Below, piece after piece: positions 1 through 14,875 of a stretch of 64,000 nucleotides of DNA. The first letter of the stretch is position 1. Every line of letters begins with the position of its first letter. The notes under the pieces were generated by a model. The model saw only the letters and a program-made list of their open reading frames with translations. It was not told the origin of the DNA and did no database searches. The stretch spans positions 20,072,822 to 20,136,821 of the forward strand of contig CAIIXF020000008.1 of NCBI GenBank assembly GCA_903813345.2. The letters are read 5' to 3'. This DNA is from Owenia fusiformis (Eukaryota > Annelida > Polychaeta > Sabellida > Oweniidae). A program made the position numbers and the translations under genes.

Positions 1-767
1 ACCCTCCGCATATTGGTTTACTGGATTATATCGTGGCGATATCCTCTGGTTATATTCATTATGCCATGTAGCAAATTATTATTTTATTTTCCAGCTTGAT
101 AAAGAGTGAATGTCATTCACATCTAGTTCTACTAAATATGAGAATAACAGTCAACCCTCTGATATTTCTAGTAAATTTGTTTGAAAAGTGATTGCCTTGA
201 TTGAAAATACTGTTAAGACAAAACAGCAGTTGAATTTTGTAGATTTCTATAAAAAACTAAGGAATATACACCATACTTAGCTATGTATATCGAAGTTTAC
301 AAAACGGAAAATTGCATATAATAGTAATGCTTACAGGTCCGATTGCACCTGGTTGCACTAACATTTGTGTCATACTATTATTATTTGAAACACAAATGCT
401 ATTCGAAGAAGGCCATAACTGATAGGACCTCCTACCCTTTACACCGGTTTTCCCGTTCTTTCAGATATCCATCCACATTTATTACCTCGAATCTTTGATT
501 ATTAACAGGATACTCTCTCAGGAGCATCTGTGCACACAATTCCTCCACCAGATATTGCAAAACCTCGAGAAAGAGTTGCCCATGTGCTGCTTTTCTCTGC
601 TTTAACCCACAGATGACTCAGGGCTGAACCATGCATGACGTGACAGATGGGCGCATCTTTATGTGCAAGAAAGTGGTAGCAATTTGGAGGGGTATTGGAT
701 GTATTCTTGCAAGAGTATGAGTATGAACACTTTACTGTCTATACCACACCTGTCACACCTTCTTCCA

Positions 768-1190
768 ATAGCCCCAATGCCCGTTGTACTGACTTTTGCA
801 ATGTTTAAAACTTGGGTCCGAGCTGAATTTTGCCCCACTTTGCAATATCAACGATTATTCGGTCAGCCATGACTCCCTGTGAATGAATGATATTCCATTG
901 CAAGGAGGAGTAATCCGGATTTTTGGTACATTAAATGAAAAGGATGCAATCAGCATTGGTTTTATGTTTTCTTCCAATATTGCATCGGGCTCCGTACACT
1001 GACTTTTGCGATTTTTATAACTTGGCCCAAAGCTAATTTTGGGCGCACTTTGCAAATGGAATGATTACTCGCCCAACCATGACCAAATATCAATGAATGA
1101 TATATCATTGTAAAGAGGAGACATATGGCTTTACAGTGCATTGAATGAAATCAATGCTGTTATCACTGGTTTTGTGCTTTTCCGAGATAA
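768..1190. repeat. Two diverged tandem copies of a ~212-bp unit
   Basis: The block from about 768 to 978 is followed by a second copy from about 980 to 1190. Shared landmarks in the same order are a 'gactttttgc'-like segment, an 'acttggc/gtcc..agct.attttg' segment, 'cactttgcaa', 'ccatgac', 'aatgaatgatat.ccattg' and 'cattggttttatg'. The copies differ at many positions, so the duplication is old. No coding potential is visible. Confidence 0.7.
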
Positions 1191-1518
1191 CGATCTGTTG
1201 CGTTTTTTGATACGCACTGTATATTTATGTTTTTAAAATACATGTACAAATATTCCGTTGTGTTTGTCTCATACGTATAGAACTTAATTAATGTGATTGT
1301 CATTCAACATTTATCAATTTTGATTTTGTTCAAAACGTTTTGCTACCTACATGCAATGATTTCACTATGATGTCACTTAGGTTGCAAAATACTTTGATAT
1401 GCTAAAACACTGAAGTGGCACATTAGATATGGCATTTTATTATTGAAAAATTTGTTTCATTTGGTCAATCTTTGCATTGGTGTTAAAAGTGTTAACAATT
1501 TATACGTTGATGTATCGT

Positions 1519-1672
1519 GATAATAGGTTGTTTAAGCTTACGATGTTTTTTACAACCTAAACGTGAACGGGAAATATTAAACGATGCATTTGTTTTGGCG
1601 ATTGGTCATACGTATAGGTTGACGTTTAGATTTTATTTGCAAGCTTAAACTCCCTTATCTATTACGATTACG
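1519..1672. mobile_element. Short MITE-like element with ~20-bp inverted ends
   Basis: The left end reads about GATAATAGGTTGTTTAAGCTT. The right end (about 1650-1672) is AAGCTTAAACTCCCTTATC followed by TATTAC, which is close to the reverse complement of the left. The interior has no coding capacity. A related left half recurs at about 14566-14625, supporting a dispersed family. Superfamily unknown. Confidence 0.55.
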
Positions 1673-2524
1673 AACCAAATCATTTTGAATGTATTATTTC
1701 AATAATAATATTTCTGATTTTAAATCTGTTTCCATAATGGAATTCAAAACTGAGCTCCACATGTCCCGTGCTTCTTAATTTGCGCGTCTCATTGTATCTC
1801 ACATGACATTTTTAGCTGGCTGAGCAAACCAGACAAGACAAGACAATCGGAAACACCGATCCATATGATGCTAAAATGCGACCTGTACTTCAACATGATG
1901 GAATTCCTCTCATCTTTTAAACACTTGGTTCCACATGACGCGCGAAATCATCAACTTAACATTAATTTTATTTTTACAGCAGTTTATTGTATTGCCGAGT
2001 TTTTGCAATTGGATGCTGCTATTTCCAGATAAGATCCCTGCTTCACATGAATCACATCCGTTCAGCCACTGGGTTGCTGCACAACTTTGTCATCGGTCAT
2101 CTTCATGAGAGGGGGTTGGCATTAGGCCATCTGGCTCGGGAATTATTGTATGGGAGTCAAATACGGGTGGGCGGTTGGGAAAGTCCGTAATATTTTTGGT
2201 ACTTTTTTATGATGGCCTAAACATACGTATATGCGCCTCTTGCGCTGGTAAAACTTATCATAATAACATAATCACGTGAGACCTTTTTAAAGAATTGATA
2301 GTTGATGATGAAAGAGAGTCGTAAATAACAATGATATTATATAATATTAAAAGAGTCGCACATGTACATGTTTAGTTGTCACAATAATAACAATAACAAT
2401 GATATATGATATACATGTGCTCTGTAGAGTATCAATAATTATTATATCTATTACGTTGGCTACAAACGTGGCAGATTTGCAGAGTAAAATCGGACTTCAC
2501 TCCATTTTGGAGAGACACTTGCTC

Positions 2525-2615
2525 CTGATTTCAGCGGGACCTCCTCATGTTTTCAGCGGGGCCTCCTCATGTTTTCAGCGGGATCTTTAGTTTATTGCTC
2601 ATGTTAGAAGCGGGG
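2525..2615. repeat. Minisatellite-like ~24-bp tandem repeat
   Basis: The phrase TTTCAGCGGGACCTCCTCATG is repeated with small changes two to three times, followed by decayed copies ending near 2615. Related 'cgatttcagcggga' wording reappears near 2960-2980. No gene is associated with it. Confidence 0.6.
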
Positions 2616-5600
2616 CCTTGAGGGATATGGTAAAATGGAAATATATAAATTTCGGCGAAGCTTTAGGAAGTGAAACTCAGAATACCTTTATTTCATATCA
2701 CTATAAACATTTCAACTGAAGGGCAACGACCTTCTTCAGCTATAAAATATAGAAATATATAGATAAAGATTTAAGATGATACATTCTCTCTCCAATTACC
2801 AAATAACGAAATTCAGAACATCAGATCGTGATACTTGTTTTGCAGCAGTTGCTTTTTACTATCACTGCCATGTGATAATTGAATAAAATTAAATGAAAAC
2901 GCTTTGTACAACATACAATTTAATTTAACAAAATATACCCCTTCATTTCTTTCAATTGCTCGCGATTTCAGCGGGAACTTGCTCGCGATTTCTAAATCAT
3001 GACGGGGCTTCAGATACTACCCGTGATATAGATAAAAGAACATTCTGAATATATGCAGGTTAGAATAAACTGACTCATCTCAATTTTGGTTTTGCTTACA
3101 CTGAATTCAACAGTTGGGTTATGTCACAATTAGCTTGCTTCATTCTTATTGCCATAAATAGGTGGTCAAAAATCTATAAATTACTCAAATTAAATTTTTT
3201 TAGTGTTACAGTACAGATCTGTTATAGTACACCTTACACACAGTTTACCTAATATAGAAATAAAATGGCGATTACACATCTCATGGAAAGATCAATATAA
3301 CCTTAAGATTCTACTATCTTTGAATCATCTGGGCATTCGTAATTGATGGCTCGGAAAATGATTGAAAAGATGCTGGTTATTATACGCTTGTGATTATATT
3401 TCACTCTCCCATATATCTCATGTACTCTATTTTTGTCTGTCATTTCTGAACTAAAATTATGGCTGGAAATAACTGAATAGGCTCTATACTCAAGATATGA
3501 TCAAATAAATTATCAATTTCCAAAACTCATTTTCTGAGGAGGATATCCACTGATTGAATTTCCACAATGACTCTCATATACATTCAGGATGAGACAGGAT
3601 TCCATATAGACACTATAACCTGATTATAGCTAATGGATAGACCATATCACATCATCTTAATTGCTAAAATAAAACTTGATTACTAGAAAGTGGTGAGCAG
3701 AGGGATTATCTGAATCAATCGCTGACTCACTAGATATGGAAGTGTTTTCTTCGATACGAAACAAAGATCAATAATCTGGGAATTGGACATATGCTCAATG
3801 TAAACACTTCATGAGCATCTTTTTTCTAAAAGAGAATTAACAGAGAATAAAACATAACATCGGTTTGATTTTCATGAAAACCTTCTACCTCTGAAATTTA
3901 ATTACAAAACAAAATGATTTAGTTATGCAATATTTCATTCTTTTATGCAAATCTTTTTCAAGCAATTTTGATAAATACAAAATAAATCGAACATAAAAAC
4001 AACTACTTACTGACATTTAAGATTGAAATTCATTATCTTCATTAGATTTTTGGGGACCTTAACTTTTTCAGAGAAACATTATTTAAAGACTGGATGTAGG
4101 GGAAATAATCTTTGCTTGACTTAGATGGAAACAGGCTAGGCCTGAGATCAACATACATGTACTTAATATGATAATCCTAGTACATAATGCCTAACAAGAT
4201 GAAGTAGCCTTCTTTATTGAAGAAACAACAAATAGCACAATATGAACAAAATCCATTTTACACATAAAACTGACCTGTTTATCAACCCTTTCGACATCAT
4301 CATCAGCTGACAAAAGGAACAAGACATTAAAGGATTGACTGAATCATAACAAGTAAGACTGAATCATAACTAATGATTTAATTGGAAGTTCTATCCCCAA
4401 CATCATCCAACAATCAGTGACCAGTGCAGTATAGCCCTACTTTCTCTTATTCACCAATCTCAATTAGGCAGAATTAAGCTTCCTTGAAGTGATAGCTTGT
4501 CAATAGAATTATCAATAATTTAAGTCATTCTACTATGAGGCATTGCAGAGTTGGCACTTTGTGGTTTTATCTCATGGATGTTGTCATGGCAACTGCATCA
4601 ATGTGGATACAAATCCTGGGTCTGTCAGAGATGGTAAGGATGATTAGCTGCATTGCATCATTGAAAGTGACATAGAAACTCAAAAGTAATTTTCTGACTT
4701 AATGTACCTATGATTGGATATTTACTGGAATCGACTGTTGAAATCACTATTCTTGCATCTTACAATAGGGTCTGTGAAGGTTTTTTCCTTCATCCAAAAT
4801 CGGGACTCTCTGACACATCCGCAATGTTCTTCCTTTTGCATACGATTCTCTCTCTGTGCCGACATCCTCTGAACGCAGAGGTTAGCTAAGAGTCAAGTGT
4901 GAAGACAAAGTTCTCTTTTAAGAAACAAAATCGAATGAATGGAAATGGTATGTGTAACACTCTGTTACTTACAGAAGTGGTCTTGATATTCAAAGTTTAC
5001 AATATCCTTCTTGGATTACCTCCGCAATTAGAATAATCCATTATCCAATCTCCTTCTTTAGTTTCAGTTTCATTACATAAATCAATAGCGTTTCTGACAA
5101 ACCAATAAACAACGACTAACCTGGTAATAACAGAACAATGCCTTGTTTAAAGCCTATAAATATTTCTGCTGCTGGATAGAAGATATTTCTTGCTGGTTTT
5201 CCTGATTAATCAGATATTTTCAATGAGGAATGTGGCATAGCCTCTAACAGTAATCTGATTTGTTTAGTACTTAATTGATTATTCTTAAGTTCATTGGGTG
5301 CTAACTGGTTTCATGTCAAACCTTGCTAAGATTGCATAAAAGTTGTTTCTTCGTATATGCATGTACTGCTGTTGCAATATGAGAGGTAGTAATTATTTCT
5401 AATATCTTAACTAATTTTTACAAAAAACATGGGTTTTCAAGTGAAAGCCCATGCAAAAACATGGAAAATCTCTGCAAAGTGAAATGAGCAGACAATTATA
5501 TTTTGCACATATCTGCTTTTGAAATGCCACCTCCCATGACAAAAAGTATAATAATATTGTTATGGAGGTGAATAAGGTTACTATAGGGTCTGATAACATA

Positions 5601-5641
5601 ACAATTCTGAAGAGCAAATCTATTCATTCCTAGCAGTAAAA

Positions 5642-5738
5642 AATTAGATAACAACAGGAAACGAACAATATGCAATATTTTCAAACAATAAATTAGATTA
5701 CAACAGGAAACGAACAATATGCAATATTTTCAAACAAT
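5642..5738. repeat. Near-perfect tandem duplication of a 49-bp unit
   Basis: The unit beginning AATTAGATAACAACAGGAAA at 5642 is repeated from 5691 with essentially one substitution. This is a recent local duplication with no coding meaning. Confidence 0.85.
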
Positions 5739-6674
5739 AATGCATATTTGTAATTTCAATATGTAAATGAACATTATAATTTACAATAGGCCAAAACTTA
5801 ACAGTCAGAAAAAAAAGTACTGTAATTATGAACTGGTTCTAGTTAAATGATCAAGAATAGGACTTTTTGAAGTTGACTGCAACTTAGGTGGTATCCACTG
5901 GTGTTTATCTTAGGCATACCAGTGAGATTTCTTGCACTCATTGTGTAAACGCCTGAGGTAAACGTCAGCTATGATCACAGGGAAATTTGTGCACACCTTT
6001 AACACTTGTAGCACTTTTCTACTTAGCCACACTGTTAAGTAATTGCCCTTTTTCTGAAAATTACCAAGGACTTACAAAAGGTTTTGGATTTCGTAAATAC
6101 TGAATATGGACTTACTCTTATAGGTACGCAGTCCATTGTTTGTTTTAATTTCAATTAGTTTGGGAATTTCTTTCATCAGAATATACACGTGCCCTTACTA
6201 AAACAGGCAATATGTAACTAATATAAGGAGCCAGTCAGAAGACAATAATTCTGGAATAACATACTCAGTTATTGGGGTATATACCTTATACCGAGATGAG
6301 GGATAACCCCCCCCCCTCCTGTAAGGCATTATGTACACAATGGAATGAAAGAGAACCACCAATAGACCACTAAGTAAATCCTTCATATACTAAAATGAAC
6401 ACCTAATATCGCAAGTTCCTATCAATCTCCAAAACTACAGTTGGTTGTTTCCTTTCTCTATGATCATGAAAAAGCTTGTTGGGTGAAGATAACTTTAAAT
6501 CAGTGCTGTATATGCAAGTTTTGTCTGGGGATGTGACTCTGAGCTTATGTTAACCTAGTAGGAACCATGTTGTGAAATGTGATGCTAATTTGTACATTAA
6601 AAGTCATATGGTGGGATGGGATGTGGTTTAAGTCTCTGAGGAAAAATGATGGTATATACAATACATGTAGATTC

Positions 6675-6840
6675 ACGGCCATAGCCAGACTGAGAGGGGG
6701 GATTTCTGGCCAAAATTCTTTCAAAATCATGCAGTTTTTCACCATTTTGAGGAATTCTTAAGTGATTTTGGGCCAAAGTTGTCAAATGTGAACACCCCGG
6801 AATATTTGAAAAGTAAACCCCCCTTGGGAAAAGCTGACTT
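6675..6840 (+). repeat. Dispersed repeat, copy 1 (inverse of 9040-9190)
   Basis: Landmarks in order are 'catagccag', a G-run, 'aaaattctttc', 'catgcagtttttcacca', 'gtgattttgggcc', 'tgaac.ccc' and 'gaaaagt.aaccccc'. The same landmarks occur on the opposite strand at about 9040-9190, so this is an interspersed element with at least two copies in the window. The short open frames across it are non-genic. Confidence 0.65.
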
Positions 6841-9039
6841 ATGGGCTTGACAGTCTAGTCTTTTCAGTATTTTCAGATTCAGTTTTCAGTCCCCCCTCAT
6901 TATCACACACCCTCTTTCCCTCACAACCTCACTGTAAGTAGCTACTGCTATGACATATTTGAAGTTTCTCCTCTGTCTATCTCTGACGTTGCAGATGACA
7001 TGAATGTAATAAGACAGTGAATAAAATGACAAGTCCCATAATGAAAATACTTTGGATGATTAATCACTTTCAATGCTGGAGATTTAAAACAAGCCAGTTT
7101 TTATAATAAAGATTATAGATATATGATGATTTAAATACAAAGTGATGCTAAATAAATCTAGTAAGCATAGATCACGATATGTACGTTAACAGGGTCATCC
7201 TATAGTATGCCATTTGAGTTTTAGATAGATCCGACCAACATTTTTTGATAAATCATGAAATGAAGGGAGAATTGAAAGTTTTTAACATTGAAGCCTATGG
7301 CAGTCTGGCCCAACACAAAGAGGAATGTCTCTCATGTACAAACATGATCTGACGAATCTCAACAAGATGCATGACACTCAGTTGCTTCAATGTTGGGGAG
7401 ATCACTGGCTATGACACATTCATCAAATATCAGAAAAAACCTTTCAATCTCATGAATAAGATCAAACATAATTCAACCTTCGGGGAATTTGCTAACGCCA
7501 CATTACGATATTGCATATAATTTTACTCAATTACAAAGTTAAACATGGAAATGGGAACGAGATCTGTTAATCTCTGTCAGGTATCCTCAGGGTTTACTTA
7601 ATTTTCTTGTTAAGTCATGTAATGCCAATAAAACCCATTGTCTTCCAACGGTTGGGAATAATTTCCAGCATAAAGCATATCATGTTATATCCAAGGCTCT
7701 CGGGGCATGAGTGTGATGCCAGATAATATCTCGCTGGAGTGTGCATAGAGCTATTGTTTTAGATTTAATTGGTTCTGGCAGAGTGTAACTCAACATTAAG
7801 CCAACTGTATACTGTATCGTATATTGGAAATTTAAGTTTGTGTTTGGGGGCTTCATTAGCGACAGGTATAACAGGCGATTCTCTCTCACTTTATTTGACT
7901 GATTCCTCAGGTTGTTTTGATAAATTTTGCTTCCATGAAGTAATGATTATAATTTCTGATAAGTTTGCATGTGTTTTCATTTGTTTTGTGGTAATCCCTA
8001 CTTTGGCCCTCATCTTTCACAAAATATGTCTTTCCTGAGCTTCAATGGCAACCCATACTCTAATTATGCCATCAAAAGTGGCAGTTAAGGGAAACAATAG
8101 AAATATCTTGCAATTATATATATTTAAATAGCTTACATGTATAACCGCCCAGTTTTCTATTAGTATACATACCAGGTATACTTTTAGACAATAAGCTTCA
8201 TTCCATGAGCCAAGATCCATAATCTATCGCTTGGTAGCCATTGTTATTAGCGTACCCAGCTGCCATTGATACAATTCATTTTATAATAAATGTCCAGGTA
8301 GTGGAAGTACTTTAGACCAAATACTCTAACCAGCCTTCTTTTGGCGCAATTTAATTTGACAAATTTGACAATTTTTAATTTTTAGTTTGTCTGGTCAATT
8401 CTTATCAATAGCTTTAAAGCTTTTCTCCAGGAAATTACATTTCAAAACTTATTCAGAAATCCATAGTTTATTTGAGGAGGTATTTGACTCCCATGGGCAA
8501 GAAATTAAAAATTTTAGTAAGAAAGAACATTTCCCCTGAATTCTAAAGTAAATCATATCATTTCAGCTCTGATTCTGCCTTTAATAAAAAACAAAGACTG
8601 ATTCTTTAAAAAGTGGAACTTCCCAGAAAAATGTTTATTGACTCCTAGTGTTTGTTTCCTATATCACTTTACCTTATCACTTTGACCTTACTCTACCCCT
8701 ATCAACCTATCACAACTTTCACCACTTCAACACTTCATAGTAATTTGTAGGTAGAAAATAATCTAACTACAGTAAAACCTGTCTACACAGCAGACTAAAA
8801 TTGGTGTCCAAATTTAGAGGTTTTGACAAGGTGCTAGCCAATTGAGCTGAAATGAGATGTCCAGATATCTGTGATTTCTCAAGCATTGGTGCAAGTGTAT
8901 AATGCACAAAGTTGTGAATTTGAAAACTACCTTGGACCCAGTCAAAAATTTCTACTTGCACCAAACTGGAAACTATCTTTGAGAATTTCGGATATTAATA
9001 CGTTTTTGGAAGTTTCTCAATCAAGATAAGTAACAGGCT

Positions 9040-9190
9040 CAAGGGGGTTCACTTTTCAAAAAATTCCAGGGGGGTTCATATTTGTGACAATTTGAGGCCC
9101 AAATCACTTGAAAAGTGCTCAGAATGGTGAACAACAAAAACTGCATGATTTGGAAAGAATTTTTGCTCCCCCCTGGCTATGGGTCAGCGT
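9040..9190 (-). repeat. Dispersed repeat, copy 2
   Basis: Reverse-complement relative of 6675-6840, sharing the 'cat agccaggggg' end and the 'gcatgat ... tttggaaagaattttt' core. No inverted ends are clear, so the class is unknown. Confidence 0.65.
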
Positions 9191-10169
9191 AAAAACTTTC
9201 AACCAATGGAGAAAAATTCCAGGAAGAATAGAGTATGTAAACAGGTTTTATTTTACTTGAAACATTATATATAAATCAACAGTGGAATTGATACATTGAT
9301 TATTGAACCATATAAAGACTGTTTTCCTTGCTCAAGAAATAATAATAGATAGAATAGTTCAGAAAAACATGACATGTTGTTAGAACAAACATCACTGTGG
9401 AGGAAGTCAATCTTCTATTCTCAGTTCACAATAGAAATTGATTTATCTCCCAAAGGGAGTGGTGCATTCTGGATATTATTAATCAATTAGATGATCTATA
9501 CTGCTCCTAACATCAATTTCCATAGATTAATTTTCTAATATGCCTTGTAAATATGCTGTGATATTCTGTGTAGATATTTAAGTCTAATTCAGATACAATG
9601 GTATTTAGCCTTTTCGCTTAATTCTAGTTTATATATACACTGTACTGATGTATAAAATATTTTTAGAATCTTTTTACATAAGTAACCTTAAATAATTCTG
9701 TGTATCATATTAGCCCAGAATTATAAACTCAGATTTCAAGATCTGCCCCAGTAATTGAATACATGTATATGAGAAATCGCATATTTATACATTGCATCCA
9801 AATATTGACAGGCTAATCTTATTTTGTTTGGAAGGGCAAATGTTGATTTTGAATGAAATCTAGAAATGAAACTCACATTTCATATATTTTTTAACTGACC
9901 CATTTTTAACAGGACTTACCTAGGTATTCTATGAAGGTGCCATATCAGTGTTAACTAAGTTCATACAAAGACCTCCAACTTCCACCTATGTTGTTACCTG
10001 GAATCACACAATTCAAGTTATTAATTTCAGTTCACCTTTCATATATTATGAATACATAGATCCATATTGTTATGAAAAACAATTGACTTATGACATTTTT
10101 TCAAAATCTCTTCCCTTTTCTCACAATTTATAATATATTCGATAGACACCTATTCGTATTTCACAATTG

Positions 10170-10511
10170 CAGGGTTCTCACTAAGCTTTTAGACTCCGGA
10201 GTCTAATGTCTTTAGACCCTCTTGCTCCAGAGTCTAATAGCTTTTTCCAGTGTATTGAGTGTTTTTTCCGGAATCTAATTCTACGTTTTTGAAACAAACA
10301 AGGAATAGGTAGTCAGAAACCTTTTAGAAATATATATAGAAATTTAGTATTTATTTAGAAATGTATACATTTTGTGATTAAAATAGGAAGATAATCTTAA
10401 GTGGTATTTTGAAAAGTATACTTATAAGATTTCTCTGATTTCACATGGGGGAGGAGTAGTCGAGATACCACAATAAATCCGGAGTCTAAAAATTTCCTGG
10501 TGAGAACCCTG
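10170..10511. mobile_element. 342-bp MITE with CAGGGTTCTCA ends
   Basis: The left end CAGGGTTCTCACTAAG and right end CCTGGTGAGAACCCTG are inverted repeats, and TTTTAGACTCCGGA / TCCGGAGTCTAAAA lies just inside both. The flanks share AATTG immediately outside each end (10165-10169 and 10512-10516), a possible 5-bp target duplication. CAGGG ends are common in hAT elements, but an 8-bp duplication is not seen. Non-autonomous: no transposase frame. Confidence 0.75.
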
Positions 10512-13500
10512 AATTGCCATATAGATACCCCTCCCTGGCTTTCCCCATTTTCCCCCATCAAACTACTTTGGGAAAAAATATTTTTTGCCCCTGGTAAAAT
10601 TTAAATCTTAGGAATGGGTCTGTTATGTCGAAACTCCAAAAAAGCCTTTAAAACAATTGGGCAATTTTCTAACCATAAGTTAATAAAAGAGATTACATTG
10701 TATGATTTATGAGCAACAACACAAAGGTCAACTTTGACATAATAACAAATTGCCACAACCTGAATAAACAAAATACAACAAGAATAGAAAAACTGGAATG
10801 ATAAATGATATAATACATTCTATTGTTCCTGATCCTTCCTTAAATCTGCATATTATTAAATATATCAGTATAATTATCAATTAATGATTAAATCATTGAA
10901 TATCAAAACAACAAAATTTAAGTACTTTAAGTTGAAAGTCAGGAGAAAATAATGCAAAAATGCTATCAGATAATATATGTTCAGTTTCATTATCATACTG
11001 AACCCTCTTCGGCTTACTTTGGAATGCCATAGACAAGTCAAGGTGATAGCTTAATTCCTTCTTATTTTCCTACCTGTTCTAATAGTTAGAAATATCTACT
11101 CCTATCATATAAACTGATCCAAATAGAAAACATCTTTCTGTTATTGAGGTTAGCTTCTCAAGATATATCCTATCCAGTTTATCCAATTGCCATATACTAT
11201 TTACTCGACTATACTGAGCGCAAGATGCAGCTCAAATGAACAATGCCTAGTCTAATAGCTGGCATATATTGATCGACTATATTTCTAATTACAGAACGAA
11301 TGAGAAGATCAGCTTGAAATTGCCAGCTTCAACAGGTACAGACAGCACTAGAAACAGATGTGTGCTACATAGATATTTTGATTACATCTTTTTATGCATT
11401 TCATGTTAGAGATCGTAATAGGTAGAGCACATATCTCATACCTTGAAATTTTGTTTTAAGTTTTCCTTTCTTGTTGCTATTTTTTCAGCAAGGGCATATG
11501 CTTTAAGGCTACAATGGCAAAATGATTATCTCTAAATAAGGCAAAATTTGCATTAAATTAATTTTAATTATACTGCACGAGGGCTGGAAAGTCCCACCCC
11601 CTCCCTACATTTGCACAAGACCCACATAACTGTAATTAAAACAATTATGCAGGTGTAAATTAAGGAAACATTAATTGAACAATAATTTATTATTTATTGA
11701 CAGATAATTATATGGTAAATTAGTCCAGCATTAGAGAATGAGAACTCTGTCAGACCAACTGGTACACTCACTAATTGATTGATAGTCAGATAGCACAAGG
11801 GGCAACATGCAAAAACAAAATCAATTAAAAGCCCTTATACTGACGGTCAAACAAAATGGAATATTATTAGATCTTATGAAAGTGACATAACCTTTAAATA
11901 AATCAAAATCAGAATTAGGAAAAAAAATTGGGGTATGAAATGCACGGAAGCAATGATCGGTTGTTTGGCAATGTTGAGAAGTTTCTTGGTGCGATAGGGC
12001 TGGCATGGATCTAACAGACTCCACTTGGGTTTAATCAGCTATAAATTTGAAGTAAATTGATTTTGCTTTCTTAAGTGATTTATCTAAAAAAGAACATACT
12101 TTACCTACAGGATGTATAGCCACCATTAACCTAACAGAATATTACAGGTACACTTCACATTGAACCAAAGTCTTATCTAAATAAACCAAATCTATTACTA
12201 GCAGAGTTCACTATTATTTAAACAGAGTATTTGCATCATAAAAACAACTCATAGATTCTTGCTTTCAACGCTGAACATACCATCTCTTTAATTCCGGGGT
12301 TTGCAGCTTTGAGATTGTATGAAAACACAGTGATCAATTACAAGGTCTTACATCACTATCTGACAGACAACTGCAATGATTCGTTAAGCTTATTTTCACC
12401 AGTAAAAAGCTGCCAAAATTAGACAGATAACAGACAGCCACAAATGTTCCAAGATCAGCAGTACTTAGCTTCAAACTATGAACTATCAGACCACCTTTGT
12501 CAATGTTACTGTAACTTGGGTTTAAAATTGGCAGTCACTTTACGTATATGGGCAAATTTTACATTTTACAATATTCACCAAAATTAAGATTAAGCATAGG
12601 AATTTGTTCGTTCTTTTCATATTATGGATTTCATCTTCACGTAAAACAATCTTGTCATTTATAAAGAATGGGGAAAACACAAGAAAGCCAAGTAATTGAT
12701 GGCCATTGATGCCTCAAAGGTTGGGGGAACAACAAAGAACATGTCGCTGACATGATGGCTAATTTGCATTAATTAATAAAAAATTAATTAACTTATTATT
12801 ATGGATTTGAAATCAATAATATCAAAATTCTAGTGATCTACCATAAATATGATTAATCCAAAATATGGTCTGATTCTAAAAAAAAATTAAAATTGAATTT
12901 AGCCTAAATCCACCAAATTAAATGTTTAACAATAACAAGCAAAATGTCACCACTTGCCATTTGTTACAGATTCCGACTGTTATTTGCTACTCATGCCGAA
13001 CATAAACAGACGAATACCATCCACAAAAATGGCAACTATAACAACATGCCAAAAATGACAAATTGAATAAAGTTAAAATAATCCAGGATAGTATTTCCTA
13101 TGAACATTGATTATGGAGCTCATCAGAAATGCAATACATGTGAATTGATCCATAATCAACTATGGCACCCACTTTTAAATAATCCCATCTCAGCTGCCTC
13201 TAGTATAAATCCCATAGTCTTTAATCACGAAAAAGAAACATTTGCGCTGATTGGACCAAACTTCATTAGACTAACTAAATCAGCTAAGTAACACAATCAG
13301 GATTTTAGAAAATGACTTTTTATGAAGTGTGTAGGTTGACTGAGAAAAATAAATTGCACAACGACTAGTTTAGGATCAGTATGCATAGCAGTAGACTTGG
13401 AGAAGAGATACAAGGACATTCTGATTTATCAGAGCCCCTCTCTATCTGCATGTGATTGTGTATTCCAAGGGATAGTATAAGGCTGTGGATCCCACAATGA

Positions 13501-14637
13501 TACAGGGAGAGATTAGGAGTAATCTAGAAAGATAATTGCTTCCAATTCACATAGGAATTCCAGAGAAAGGTTGCTGTCATGGGTGATTGATACAATAGCT
13601 GGTATTCTAAACTACTAGTGATTGATGTGATCCATTTGTATTCTCTGAATTTCTTTATCAGAATATTAACGATTGTTCCTTCTTCAAGAAACTTGCATTT
13701 TTACAGCGTCCAATTTTTAGAATTAAAACATCCGGTTATCATGCAGATGAGTTAAGTCAGAATGAAATTAATACAGATATTGTACGGAAAAAATATGGTG
13801 CTTTCTTCCAGGCAATTTTTTTCACCTCTCTGGGCAAGTTCTAAGCATCGAACTCAACTACTGGTATGGAAGAAAATTGATGGGACCTGTTAAAAATTAA
13901 AAACTGTTGGGCATACTGAACAATACGCACTATTCGATTGAAAATATGGCCTGGATTTTATGCCCCACCATTACATTTTATCATTAACCACTTGAAATTT
14001 CAATCCTGCTGGGTCATGCTGACCAACAGGTAAAGGCTATGACTTGCATTATCACTCATTCTGATACTCATAGCATCTTTCTGTTTCACCTGAAACATCT
14101 CAGGGCTGAGAAGAAATGAGATGTCATGGTTTATCACTATGCTTATCACCTATAAAGAGCAGTCTTCAAACCGATACTATCACACAAATAAAACAATTGT
14201 TATGCAAAGCTGAGACTAATAACATGAGAATTCACATATCATTAATTAAATTTAATGTCATACAAAAATGGATGACATTTTTTCTATAGTCTTGCATTAA
14301 GTCTCTGGAACCTTCCTCCCATCTAACTTATCCCCAGAGGCCACAAGGGCTTGAAACAAGACTATTTCTTTGATATCGAATGCATTTTTGTCTCTCATCC
14401 ATTCCTCATAATTTTGTTTGCTTCAGTACACATCTGGTATTATAGTAATCAGTGATTAATTCCAGCTAATAAAGTGCCTGCGTTCCAAGTATACGGAGTA
14501 GTGCCCTTTTATTGATTTAATCAAATATGGCAGGCGATGTTCATATGTTGGCAGAGGGTTAACTGATTAATAGAGAGTTTAAGCTAGCGATATTTTTCAC
14601 AACGTAACCGTGAACGCAAAGCCAATGAGTCAAGACA

Positions 14638-14875
14638 CACTGGCGGATCTGGGGTGGGCCCAGAAAAAAAATTCGGTCCAAAAAATTTTGGGCGAAAAAA
14701 TACCTTAAGGTCTCAAAAAGTGGGCTTTTTAAGGCCTTATTTTTTAATTTCAGTCCAAATTTTGAAGAAAATGGGCCTCAAAATTTCGGCCCACTTTTGG
14801 GTTTTAGGGGCCCAAAATTTTTTCTCTGACCTGAAATTTGCCCCCCCCCCTTGTTGGTTCCCAGATTCGCCACTG
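14638..14875. mobile_element. 238-bp MITE with CACTGGCGGATCTGGG ends
   Basis: The left end CACTGGCGGATCTGGG and right end CCCAGATTCGCCACTG are imperfect inverted repeats. The interior is rich in short 'gggcccaaaatt' palindromic words and has a ten-C run. AGACA flanks both ends (14633-14637 and 14876-14880). The ends resemble hAT-type MITEs (CAGTGGCG...), but the duplication is shorter than hAT's usual 8 bp. It appears to sit inside an older element related to 1519-1672. Confidence 0.65.

Noticed and set aside
7769-8038. 89-codon + frame with hydrophobic content
   Set aside because: No domain, no splice context and AT-driven hydrophobicity; the neighbourhood shows no other coding signal.
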